Shown piece by piece: positions 45,909 to 54,181 of a stretch of 64,000 bases of DNA (its first letter is position 1; each line of letters opens with the position of its first letter). Made by a program: the position numbers and the translations under genes. The stretch comes from Nocardioidaceae bacterium UBA4001 (GTDB taxonomy: Bacteria > Actinomycetota > Actinomycetes > Propionibacteriales > Nocardioidaceae). The stretch spans positions 1 through 64,000 of the forward strand of contig DGBP01000042.1 of assembly GCA_002384855.1 (NCBI GenBank), written 5' to 3'. The notes below the pieces were generated by a model, which was not told where the DNA came from, did not search any database, and was given only the letters and a program-made list of their open reading frames with translations.

Positions 45909-47040
45909 GGGCAACCACCTCGATCAGCTCTTCGAACGTGGCCATCGAGTGACCGGCCACGAAGTCGTCGATGTACGGCAGCGCCGCCACGATGCCCCCC
46001 TGCACGGGTTCGTAGCCGACCTTGCCGCGGTGCGGGTTCATCCACACGACCCGGTGCGCGAGCCGGTGCAGCTGCTCCATCTGCTCGGCGAGCAGCGTGG
46101 CGTCGCCGCGCTCCCAGCCGTCGCTGACCACGACCACGACCGCGCCGCGGGCGGTCCCGCGCCGGCCCCAGCGGTCGAGGAAGACCTGGAGCGTCTCGCC
46201 CAGGCGGGTGCCGCCGGACCAGTCGGGGACGGTGTCCCCGGCGGCGACGATCGCCCGCTCCACGTCCCGTAGCCGCATGGCACGGGTGATGTGGGTGAGT
46301 CGGGTGCCGAGCGTGAACACCTCCACGTCGCAGGCGCGCGCAGGGCTGCCGGCGGGAGAGGCCCCGTGGGTGAACCGGTGCGCGAGTCGCACCAGGGCGT
46401 CGGCGTAGGAGCTCATCGACCCCGACACGTCGATCAGCAGCACCACCCGGCGGGCCCGGCTGCGACGGCGGCGCCACGCGAGGGGCCCCGGCTCGCCCAT
46501 CCGAGCGCGCATCCGGCGCATCGTCCGCACGGCGTCGAGGTCGCCGCGGTGCCAGGCGGTGCGGCGGTTCGCCGTACGCCGGGGGGAGCGGGGGTGCAGG
46601 GTGCCGAACAGGGCGGCTAGCCGGGCCTTCTCCCGGGCGTCCATCTCGCCGATGTCGCGGTGGCGCAGAACCTCCGTGGCGCTCGCCATCGCACGCAGCT
46701 CGGCGTCGTCGGGCGCCTCGCCCTCCCCGCCGTCGCGGTCGTCGGCGAGGTCGGCCTGCGGGGAGGTCCGGTCGGGGGCCTCGCGGGGGACGCCCTTGTT
46801 CTCCTGGGTGACGAACCACGAGTGGAAGACCTGGTCGTAGCGCTCGAGGTCGTCCGGCCCGCTGCACAGGGTCGCGCGGCCGGCCCAGTACGTCGACCGC
46901 CGGTCGTCGAGCCCCACCACGGCCACCGCCCGCAGGAACGACTGGGCGCGGTCAGGCGTGGCCGGGACGCCGGAGGCACGCAGGGCACGCGCGAACCCGA
47001 GCAGCAGCTCGTCGGCGTCGTGGACCAGCACCTCCAGCAT
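45901..47040 (-). CDS. coxE: CoxE-like VWA domain protein
   Basis: A 379-residue protein with a C-terminal von Willebrand A domain. The MIDAS motif DVSGSMSSYADALVRLAHR is near residue 205, with GTRLTHITRAM and DWSGGTRLGETLQVF further on supplying the other metal ligands. The N-terminal part (ADELLLGFARALRASGVPAT) is CoxE-specific. CoxE works with the AAA+ CoxD to mature the copper- or sulfur-modified molybdenum site. It starts 4 bp after the coxD stop. Confidence 0.92.
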   Translation of the reverse strand: MLEVLVHDADELLLGFARALRASGVPATPDRAQSFLRAVAVVGLDDRRSTYWAGRATLCSGPDDLERYDQVFHSWFVTQENKGVPREAPDRTSPQADLADDRDGGEGEAPDDAELRAMASATEVLRHRDIGEMDAREKARLAALFGTLHPRSPRRTANRRTAWHRGDLDAVRTMRRMRARMGEPGPLAWRRRRSRARRVVLLIDVSGSMSSYADALVRLAHRFTHGASPAGSPARACDVEVFTLGTRLTHITRAMRLRDVERAIVAAGDTVPDWSGGTRLGETLQVFLDRWGRRGTARGAVVVVVSDGWERGDATLLAEQMEQLHRLAHRVVWMNPHRGKVGYEPVQGGIVAALPYIDDFVAGHSMATFEELIEVVARA

Positions 47041-47044
47041 CGCG

Positions 47045-47944
47045 CTAGCCCGCCAGCATCCGGTCCAGGGCCTTGCGGACCCGCTCGGAGTCCTCGCGGT
47101 ACTTCACGACCGTGCCGAGCGTCGCGGCCGCACGCTCGATGTCGAGGGTCGTGGTGCCCAGACGGTGCAGGGCACGGGCCCAGTCGAGGGTCTCGGCGAC
47201 GCCCGGGGGCTTGAGCAGGTCCTCGGTGGTGCGCAGCTGCTGCACGAGCGTCACCACCTGCCGGGCGAGCTCCTCGGACACCTCGGGGGCCCGCGAGCGG
47301 ACGATCGCCACCTCCCGCTCGAGGCCGGGGTGGTCGATCCAGTGGAACAGGCAGCGTCGCTTCAGGGCGTCGTGGATCTCGCGGGTCCGGTTGGAGGTGA
47401 GCACGACAAGCGGGGGAGTCGCGGCGGTGATCGTGCCGAGCTCGGGCACGGTCACCTGGTAGGTCGACAGGACCTCGAGCAGGAACGCCTCGAACTCGTC
47501 GTCGGCCCGGTCGATCTCGTCGACGAGCAGTACCACGGGGCTCTCCCGCAGCGCCCGTAGCACCGGCCGGGCGAGGAGGAACCGCTCGTCGAAGAGGCTC
47601 TTCTCGACCTCCTCCACGTCCGAGCGGTCCGCGTCTCCGTGGGAGGCGGTCTCGACGGCTCGCAGGTGAAGGATCTGCCGCGGGAAGTCCCAGTCGTAGA
47701 GCGCCTGGCTGGCGTCGATCCCCTCGTAGCACTGCAGCCGGATCATCGGCAGGTCGAGCGATTCGGCCAGCGCCTCCGCGAGCGCGGTCTTGCCCGTGCC
47801 CGGCTCGCCCTCGAGCAGCAGCGGGCGCTGCATCTTCAGGGCCAGGAAGCCGATCGTGGCCAGCGCGTCGTCGCAGAGGTAGCCGGTGCGACCCAGTCGC
47901 TCGGCGAGGTCGGCGGCCGAGGTGATGTCCGCTGCGGGGTCCAT
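47045..47944 (-). CDS. coxD: CoxD-like MoxR family AAA+ ATPase
   Basis: A 299-residue AAA+ ATPase. Walker A is GEPGTGKTALAEALAE near residue 48. Walker B VVLLVDEIDRADDEFEAFLL and the sensor 1 VVLTSNRTREIHDALKRR follow. CoxD is the ATPase partner of CoxE in the maturation of aerobic CO dehydrogenase-like enzymes. ATG 47944 (MDPAADITS) is preferred; 47962 is an alternative. The upstream mocA-like gene ends 49 bp earlier. Confidence 0.92.
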   Translation of the reverse strand: MDPAADITSAADLAERLGRTGYLCDDALATIGFLALKMQRPLLLEGEPGTGKTALAEALAESLDLPMIRLQCYEGIDASQALYDWDFPRQILHLRAVETASHGDADRSDVEEVEKSLFDERFLLARPVLRALRESPVVLLVDEIDRADDEFEAFLLEVLSTYQVTVPELGTITAATPPLVVLTSNRTREIHDALKRRCLFHWIDHPGLEREVAIVRSRAPEVSEELARQVVTLVQQLRTTEDLLKPPGVAETLDWARALHRLGTTTLDIERAAATLGTVVKYREDSERVRKALDRMLAG

Positions 47945-47992
47945 GTGCCAAGCATGACTCACCGGGTGAAGCGGGTCACAGGATCGTCCACG

Positions 47993-48568
47993 TCAGAGGG
48001 TGTCGGGGGTGTCCACGTCCCGGCCGGTCGCCAGGTCGCCGCACTCGACGAGCACGTGGTCGTGGCCGCGGAGGTACTCCCGCGCGCCCCGGTCGCCCCG
48101 GGCCGTCGCGACGACCCCTGCCCAGTGGTCACGGCCGATCAGCACCGGGTGGCCGGGTCGACCGTCGTACGACGTGCGCGCCAGCGCCCCGGGAGCGGGA
48201 GGGGCGTGCGCCAGCAGCCGCGCGACCACCGCGGGCGTGACGTCGGGGAGGTCGACGAGGTGCACGACCACTGCGTCGGCGCCCTCGAGCGACGGGTCTG
48301 CCAGGCCGGTGCGCAGGGACGCCCCCATCCCCTCGTCCCACTCCTCGGCGACGGCGACGTCCACGTCGAGGGGCGCGAGCAGCGGCCGGATCTCCTCGGA
48401 CGAGGCCCCGAGCACCACGGTCACCCGGCCGCAGCCACCCTCGCGCAGCACCTCCACGCCGCGGACCACGAACGGCACCCCGTCGTCGCGCAGGAGCGCC
48501 TTGGGTCCGCCCATCCGGCGACCGGCCCCTGCCGCGAGGAGCAGCCCGCGCGGCCTCTCGTCCGTCAC
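47993..48568 (-). CDS. MocA-like molybdenum cofactor cytidylyltransferase
   Basis: A 191-residue nucleotidyltransferase. The GT-A nucleotide motif LLAAGAGRRMGGPKALLRDD is at residues 10-29. VVLGASSEEIRPLLAPLDVD and VVHLVDLPDVTPAVVARLLA follow (the latter with the DLPD metal site), and SYDGRPGHPVLIGRDHW marks the C-terminal part. It is the MocA/MobA-type enzyme that makes the CTP- or GTP-linked molybdopterin dinucleotide; with cox-type enzymes the cytosine form (MCD) is expected. GTG 48568 is used, removing a 22-residue leader. It is the first gene of the cox transcription unit. Confidence 0.88.
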   Translation of the reverse strand: MTDERPRGLLLAAGAGRRMGGPKALLRDDGVPFVVRGVEVLREGGCGRVTVVLGASSEEIRPLLAPLDVDVAVAEEWDEGMGASLRTGLADPSLEGADAVVVHLVDLPDVTPAVVARLLAHAPPAPGALARTSYDGRPGHPVLIGRDHWAGVVATARGDRGAREYLRGHDHVLVECGDLATGRDVDTPDTL

Positions 48569-48638
48569 GGCTAGATCGCGCCGATGTTCGCAAAGGTCGC
48601 GTTGGGGTCCCCCATGGCGCACATCGTGCCCCACGCGT

Positions 48639-48682
48639 CACCCGTCGCGCCACGATTCCCGGGGTCCGTGGCCCGACGGGTG
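48639..48682 (-). terminator. terminator of serA
   Basis: Arms CACCCGTCG and CGACGGGTG (9 bp, perfect) enclose an inner GCCAC/GTGGC stem. The hairpin abuts the serA stop codon, which begins at 48685 on the minus strand. Confidence 0.72.
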
Positions 48683-49888
48683 TCAGTCGATCACGCGCAG
48701 GCGCACGGTCTCGGGCAGCCCCGCCAGCTCTGCGACGACGTCGGCGGAGTAGTCGCGGCCGATGTCGGTGAGCAGGTAGCCGAGATCGCCGAACGTCGTC
48801 AGCACCTGGCTCTCGACGTTCACGCCGCGGTTGGCGAAGACCGCGTTGACCCGGGCGAGGACGCCGGGGACGTTCGCGTGCAGGTGCGCGAGGCGATGGG
48901 TGCCCGGGGCGTGCGCGAGGGAGAGGTTCGGCAGGTTCACGCTCATCTGGGTGGCCCCCGCGGTGAGGTAGCTCTGCAGCTTGCGCGCCACGAAGAGGCC
49001 GATGTCCTCCTGGGCCTCCTCGGTCGAACCGCCGATGTGCGGGGTGAGGATCACGTTCGGCAGGCCGCGCAGCGCCGACTCGAACGGGTCGCCCTGCTTC
49101 TTCGGCTCCTTCGGGAAGACGTCGACGGCCGCACCCGACAGGTGACCGCTGAGGAGGTGCTCGCGCAGGGCCTCGTGGTCCACGACGAAGCCGCGGGAGA
49201 GGTTGACGAAGATCGCGCCCGTCTTCATCATCCGCAGCTGCTCCTCGCCGAACAGCCCCGCGTTGCCGGCGCGGCCGTCGACGTGGAGGGAGACCACGTC
49301 GGACTCACCGAGGAGCTCCTCGAGGGAGTGGGCGCGGCGGGCGTTGCCGAGGGCGAGCTTGTCCTCGAGGTCGTAGAAGGAGACCGACATGCCCATCGCC
49401 TCGGCGACCACCGACAGCTGGCTGCCGATGTTGCCGTAGCCGACGATGCCGAGCCGCCGCCCGCGGACCTCGTGGGCACCCGAGGCGGACTTGTCCCACA
49501 CCCCGCGCTGCAGCGAGGCGTTCTTCTCGGTGAGCCCCCGGGTCAGCGAGATGATCTCGGCGATCGCGAGCTCGACGACGCTGCGGGTGTTGGAGTACGG
49601 CGCGTTGAACACCGCCACGCCCCGGCGGGAGGCCGTGGCGAGGTCGATCTGGTTGGTGCCGATGCAGAACGCCCCGACCACGCAGAGCCCCTCGGCGCTC
49701 TCGACGACCTTGCCGGTCAGCTGCGTCTTGGAGCGGATGCCGAGGACGTCCACGCCGCGCAGCGCCTCGATGAGCTCCGGCTCGTCGAGGGCGCCCTTGG
49801 CGGTCTCGACCTCCAGCCCGGCCTGGGTGAGGATCTCCTCGGCGACGGGGTGGATGTTCTCCAGCAGCAGGGCTCGGCGAGCGCTCAC
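48683..49888 (-). CDS. serA: D-3-phosphoglycerate dehydrogenase, short form
   Basis: A 401-residue NAD-dependent 2-hydroxyacid dehydrogenase that makes 3-phosphohydroxypyruvate for serine. The NAD motif is GIVGYGNIGSQLSVVAEAMG near residue 150. The catalytic arginine is in FVNLSRGFVVDH, the glutamate in FPKEPKKQGDPF and the histidine in ILTPHIGGSTEEAQEDIG. One C-terminal ACT domain (residues about 325-400) follows. This is the E. coli-like type of about 410 residues; most Actinobacteria use the longer form of about 530 with an extra domain. GTG 49888 is preceded by GAGGAAGG. Confidence 0.92.
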   Translation of the reverse strand: MSARRALLLENIHPVAEEILTQAGLEVETAKGALDEPELIEALRGVDVLGIRSKTQLTGKVVESAEGLCVVGAFCIGTNQIDLATASRRGVAVFNAPYSNTRSVVELAIAEIISLTRGLTEKNASLQRGVWDKSASGAHEVRGRRLGIVGYGNIGSQLSVVAEAMGMSVSFYDLEDKLALGNARRAHSLEELLGESDVVSLHVDGRAGNAGLFGEEQLRMMKTGAIFVNLSRGFVVDHEALREHLLSGHLSGAAVDVFPKEPKKQGDPFESALRGLPNVILTPHIGGSTEEAQEDIGLFVARKLQSYLTAGATQMSVNLPNLSLAHAPGTHRLAHLHANVPGVLARVNAVFANRGVNVESQVLTTFGDLGYLLTDIGRDYSADVVAELAGLPETVRLRVID

Positions 49889-49941
49889 GGGTGCAGCCTT
49901 CCTCGGATCCGGCACGACGTCGGCCACGCTACCCTCACCGG

Positions 49942-51015
49942 GTGGCAGAGCCGCCCGTACGTCGCCAGGTCCTGACCCGGTGGGACCCGCTGACCGTCGG
50001 CATCGACATCGGCGGCACGAAGGTGCTCGGCGGCGTGGTGACCTCGGCCGGGAAGGTGCTGGCCCGCGAGCGTCGGGACACCCCGGGCAACGACGCGGCC
50101 GCGGTCGAGGACACGATCGTCGACCTGGTCATCGGCTTCGCCCGCGACCACGACGTCGCCGCCGTGGGCATCGGGGCGGCGGGGTTCGTCGACGCCGCCC
50201 GGGCGACGGTGCTGTTCTCGCCGCACCTCGCGTGGCGCAACGAACCGGTCCGGGCCGCCCTCATGAGCAGGCTGAGCCTGCCGGTCGTGGTCGACAACGA
50301 CGCCAACACCGCGGCGCTGGCGGAGGCGAGGTTCGGCTCCGGGGCCGGCCACCGGTACGTGCTCTGCGTGACGCTCGGTACCGGCATCGGCGGCGCCCTG
50401 GTCATGGACAACCGGGTCTTCCGCGGGGCCAACGGCATGGCCGGCGAGTTCGGCCACATGCAGGTCGTCCCGGACGGTCACCTCTGCCCGTGCGGCAACC
50501 GCGGCTGCTGGGAGCAGTACGCCTCCGGCAACGCGCTGGTGCGCGACGCCCGGGAGCTCGTGGCGGCCGACGCGCCCCTCGCCCACGCACTGCGGGAGGC
50601 GGCCGGTGGGGACGCGAGCGGCCTCACCGGCCCCCTGGTCACCGAGGTCGCCCGCAGCGGCGACCCGCTCGCGCAGGAGCTGCTCGCCGACATGGGACGG
50701 TGGCTGGGTCGGGGCCTGGCGAACATCACGGCGGCCTTCGACCCGAGCTGCCTCCTGGTCGGGGGCGGGGTCTCCGAGGCCGGCGAGCTGCTCCTGGGCC
50801 CGACACGCGAGGCGTTCTCCCGTCAGCTGGTGGGGCGCGGGCACCGGCCCGAGCCCCCGATCCTCCCCGCGGCGCTGGGGCCGGAGGCCGGTTTCATCGG
50901 TGCCGCGGACATGGCCCGGTCGGCGGCACGACGGTCGCGGCGTGCGCGTCGTACCGCCCGGAGGCGCCGTGAGCACGAGCGGGTGCGCCGGCGGTTCCTC
51001 CACGACGACGACTGA
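49942..51015 (+). CDS. ROK family sugar kinase (glucokinase-like)
   Basis: A 357-residue ROK protein. The phosphate loop is VGIDIGGTKVLGGVVTSAGK near residue 13. The catalytic aspartate is in VVVDNDANTAALAEARFGS. The zinc site is HLCPCGNRGCWEQYASG near residue 195. There is no DNA-binding domain, so it is a kinase rather than a repressor; glucose or a related sugar is the likely substrate. The last 40 residues are strongly basic (ARRSRRARRTARRRR). GTG 49942 is used. It is divergent from serA, about 53 bp away. Confidence 0.9.
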   Translation: MAEPPVRRQVLTRWDPLTVGIDIGGTKVLGGVVTSAGKVLARERRDTPGNDAAAVEDTIVDLVIGFARDHDVAAVGIGAAGFVDAARATVLFSPHLAWRNEPVRAALMSRLSLPVVVDNDANTAALAEARFGSGAGHRYVLCVTLGTGIGGALVMDNRVFRGANGMAGEFGHMQVVPDGHLCPCGNRGCWEQYASGNALVRDARELVAADAPLAHALREAAGGDASGLTGPLVTEVARSGDPLAQELLADMGRWLGRGLANITAAFDPSCLLVGGGVSEAGELLLGPTREAFSRQLVGRGHRPEPPILPAALGPEAGFIGAADMARSAARRSRRARRTARRRREHERVRRRFLHDDD

Positions 51016-51209
51016 GCGTCTCGCGCGGGCCTCACCCTCGGGGGTTCTGCAGGAACGTGCACTGCTCAAACACGCAGCCCCCGACCCGTAGCAGGCCCGC
51101 GACCGACCGGCCTACGTTCCTTTGCCATCGCAGCGGCAGGGCATCGCCGGTCGCGGCGATCGTGCGGCCGACGCGGCCGGGCGACCACGGGAACCCACGG
51201 GAGACCCAC

Positions 51210-52898
51210 ATGAGGAACAACCACAGGCCCTGGGCGGCAGCAGCCGTCCTGGGAGTGGCCGCGGCGTTCGTGCTGCCGACCACGGCCGGCGCGGCGGAGC
51301 CCGGTGCTGCGGACCGAGCACCGGTGCGCGGAGCGGGACAGACCGACGCAGTGCCCGGCCAGTACATCGTCGTGATGGAGGCCGGCGCGCCCAAGGATGC
51401 CGTCGGCGAGGCAAAGCGGCAGGCCCGCGGACAGGGCGCGAAGGTCAGGTTCACCTACGACCACACCATCTCGGGCTTCGCAGCGTCGCTGCCGGCCAAG
51501 GCACTGGAGTCGATGCGGCGCAACCCGAACGTCGCCTACATCGAGGCCGACCGGACCGTCAGCGCGAGCGGCACCCAGTCCAACCCGACATGGGGCCTGG
51601 ACCGGGTCGACCAGCGCAACCTGCCGATGAGCGGCAGCTACACCTACGACCAGACCGGCAGCGGAGTCACGGCCTACATCATCGACACCGGCATCCGGTC
51701 GTCCCACAACGACTTCGGCGGCCGGGTGGCAGCCGGCTACACCGCGGTCAGCGACGGCAACGGCACCAACGACTGCAACGGACACGGCACCCACGTCGCC
51801 GGCACCGTGGGCGGCGGGACGTACGGCGTCGCGAAGTCCGTCACGCTCAAGCCGGTCCGGGTCCTCGGCTGCAACGGCAGCGGCACCAACTCGGGCGTGA
51901 TCGCCGGGGTCGACTGGGTCACCGGCAACAAGAGCGGCCCGGCCGTGGCGAACATGAGCCTCGGCGGCGGGGCGTCGACCGCCCTCGACTCTGCGGTGCA
52001 GCGCTCCATCGACGCCGGCGTCTCCTACGCGGTCGCCGCGGGCAACGACAGCGGCCAGAACGCCTGCAGCTACTCCCCGGCCCGTGTGGGCGCAGCCCTC
52101 ACCGTCGGCTCGACGACCAGCAGCGACGCCCGGTCGAGCTTCTCCAACATCGGCTCGTGCCTGGACCTCTTCGCGCCCGGCTCGAGCATCACGTCGGCCT
52201 GGCACACGAGCAACACCGCGACGAACACGATCAGCGGCACGTCCATGGCGACGCCGCACGTCGCGGGCGTGGCGGCGCTCTACCTGCAGAGCGACCCGTC
52301 CGCGTCCCCCTCGACCGTGTCGAGCGCGGTCGTCAACGGTGCGACGGCCAACGTCGTGGGCAACGCCGGCAGCGGCTCGCCGAACCGGCTGCTCTACTCC
52401 CGGCTCGGGGGCGGCACCACGCCTCCGCCGCCCCCGAGCGGCAACCTCCTGGGCAACCCCGGGTTCGAGTCCGGCAACACCACGTGGGCCGCGACCTCCG
52501 GCGTGATCACCAGCTCGACCGGTCGTCCGGCACGCACGGGCTCGTGGAAGGCATGGCTCAACGGCTACGGGTCCTCGCACACCGACACGCTGTCGCAGTC
52601 GGTGACGATCCCGTCGTCGGTGACCAGCGCGACCCTGTCGTTCTGGATCCGGATCGACTCCAGCGAGTCGACGACCTCCGTCGCCTACGACACGCTACGG
52701 GTGCAGGTCACCTCCGGCGGATCGACGGCGACCCTGGCGACGTACTCCAACCTGAACAAGACCTCGAGCTACGTGCAGAGGTCGTTCGACCTGTCCGGCT
52801 ACCGCGGGCAGACCGTCACGGTGAGGTTCACCGGCACCGAGGACTCCTCGCTGCAGACCAGCTTCGTCATCGACGACACGGCGGTCTCGATCAGCTGA
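51210..52898 (+). CDS. secreted subtilisin-like serine protease (S8A) with beta-sandwich domain
   Basis: A 562-residue secreted protease. The signal peptide (WAAAAVLGVAAAFVLPTTAG) is followed by an I9 propeptide (GQYIVVMEAGAPKDAVGEAK, NPNVAYIEADRTV). The proteinase K/aqualysin-like catalytic domain (residues about 130-395) has the triad D in YIIDTGIRSSHNDFGG, H in NGHGTHVAGTVGG and S in GTSMATPHVAGVAALYL. The linker GGGTTPPPPPSG leads to a C-terminal beta-sandwich of carbohydrate-binding or pre-pilin type (NLLGNPGFESGNTTWAATSG). ATG 51210 follows GGGAGACC. Closed by a hairpin. Confidence 0.94.
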   Translation: MRNNHRPWAAAAVLGVAAAFVLPTTAGAAEPGAADRAPVRGAGQTDAVPGQYIVVMEAGAPKDAVGEAKRQARGQGAKVRFTYDHTISGFAASLPAKALESMRRNPNVAYIEADRTVSASGTQSNPTWGLDRVDQRNLPMSGSYTYDQTGSGVTAYIIDTGIRSSHNDFGGRVAAGYTAVSDGNGTNDCNGHGTHVAGTVGGGTYGVAKSVTLKPVRVLGCNGSGTNSGVIAGVDWVTGNKSGPAVANMSLGGGASTALDSAVQRSIDAGVSYAVAAGNDSGQNACSYSPARVGAALTVGSTTSSDARSSFSNIGSCLDLFAPGSSITSAWHTSNTATNTISGTSMATPHVAGVAALYLQSDPSASPSTVSSAVVNGATANVVGNAGSGSPNRLLYSRLGGGTTPPPPPSGNLLGNPGFESGNTTWAATSGVITSSTGRPARTGSWKAWLNGYGSSHTDTLSQSVTIPSSVTSATLSFWIRIDSSESTTSVAYDTLRVQVTSGGSTATLATYSNLNKTSSYVQRSFDLSGYRGQTVTVRFTGTEDSSLQTSFVIDDTAVSIS

Positions 52899-52908
52899 GC
52901 CGATCGGC

Positions 52909-52945
52909 GGAGCGCCGGTCCGGACCTGCACCGGGCCGGCGCTCC
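52909..52945 (+). terminator. terminator after the subtilase
   Basis: Arms GGAGCGCCGG and CCGGCGCTCC (10 bp, perfect) start 11 bp after the stop, followed by TCTAC. A short loop and no long T-tract. Confidence 0.75.
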
Positions 52946-52960
52946 TCTACGTTGTGCGCA

Positions 52961-53513
52961 TGCGACGAGCCGCCAGCGCCCCCGACACCGCCCAGGCGGG
53001 CGACCTCGCGGTGATGCGGCGGATGCTCGAGATCAACCTGCTGGGCGTGGCCACCACCTTCCAGCCCTTCGTCGCAGCCATGCGCGAGCGGGGGCGGGGG
53101 TGCTCGTGGGCATCGCCACCGTCGCCGGGTAGCGCGGCATGCCCGGCAACGGCGCCTACTGCGCCAGCAAGGGCGGGCTGATCCGCTACCTCGAGAGCCT
53201 GCGGGCCGAGCTGCGGGAGCACGGCGTCCGCGTGCTGACCGTCTCTCCCGGGTACGTCGACACAGGCCACGTCGCGGGCAACACGATGCGGATGCCCGGG
53301 CTGCTCGCGCCGGAAGCGGCCGCCGACCGGATCGTCACGGCGGTCGCGGGGCGGCGCGAGAAGATGACCGTGCCGCGGCGCACCCGGGCTGATCCCGCGC
53401 GGCCTGTGCCTGCTGCCGGGACCCGTCGCCGACCGGATCCTGCTGGGCCAGCCGCGCAAGCCGCGGGTCGGAGAGCCCGGTGCCACGGAGATCCCCGGCC
53501 TGTAGGTCGCTGA
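52961..53513 (+). pseudogene. decayed short-chain dehydrogenase/reductase
   Basis: Fragments of an SDR gene in more than one frame. MRRMLEINLLGVATTFQPFV comes first. After a frame change and an in-frame stop come the active-site segment GNGAYCASKGGLIRYLESLR (Y-x3-K) and GVRVLTVSPGYVDTGHVAG, then further frame loss. The N-terminal TGxxxGIG cofactor site is missing. It is not functional. Confidence 0.8.
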
Positions 53514-53606
53514 CTCGGAGCGATCGGCACCACCGGCCCCCCGGAAGAGGTGCCGATCGCGCCAAGTGACGACCCGTGACGGTCTCCGTGCTGCAGCAAT
53601 CGCCCG

Positions 53607-53696
53607 ATGCCGAGTCCCGTATCGACCACCGACGGCTCCTACGCGCTCATCGGAGCCGGTCCTGCCGGCCTGGCGGGGGCGCGTAACCTCGACCGG
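53607..53696 (+). pseudogene. N-terminal fragment of a flavin monooxygenase
   Basis: A 30-codon stretch with SYALIGAGPAGLAGARNL, the FAD-binding start of flavin-containing monooxygenases. The remaining 400 or more residues are absent, and the sequence passes into a transporter remnant. In between there is no intact gene. Confidence 0.6.
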
Positions 53697-53698
53697 GC

Positions 53699-54165
53699 TC
53701 CGCCGCGCTCGGCATGATCCTGGTCGCGGCCTGCCCGCCCGACAACGTCTCGAACATCCTGACCTTCCGCGCCCGGGGCGACGTCGCCCTGTCGGTGTCA
53801 TGACCGCGGTCGGCAACGTGCAGGCGATCTTCCTGATGCCGCTGAACGTCGCCTTCTGGGCGAGCATCCACCCGACCGCGTCGCAGAAGCTCCAGGAGTT
53901 CGACCTCGACGCCTGGGGCATGCTCGGCGAGGTCGCCTTCGTGTCGGCGTGCCGTTCGTGCTCGGCATGGCCGTGCCCGCACGGTTCCCGCGCTTCGCAG
54001 CCCGCGCCCACCCGGTCGTCTCGAAGGTCGCCGCGCTCGCCTTGCTGGCCTTCATCCTGGTCGCGCTCGCCGGACAACACCCCTCTGAGGACCGACTTCG
54101 GCTACACGCCCGAGCGCACCTCCCGGGAGGCGTTCGGATGCTGGCGGCGCGCCCGCGGCCTGTGA
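53699..54165 (+). pseudogene. decayed bile acid:sodium symporter-family (BASS) transporter
   Basis: Membrane segments typical of the BASS family occur in at least three frames: LGMILVAACPPDNVSNILTF, then MTAVGNVQAIFLMPLNVAFW with LDAWGMLGEVAF, then PFVLGMAVPARFPRFAARAH with VSKVAALALLAFILVALAG. Frame breaks are near 53803 and 53945. The N-terminal third is missing. Confidence 0.75.
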
Positions 54166-54181
54166 CGGGCAGGATGTCGCC

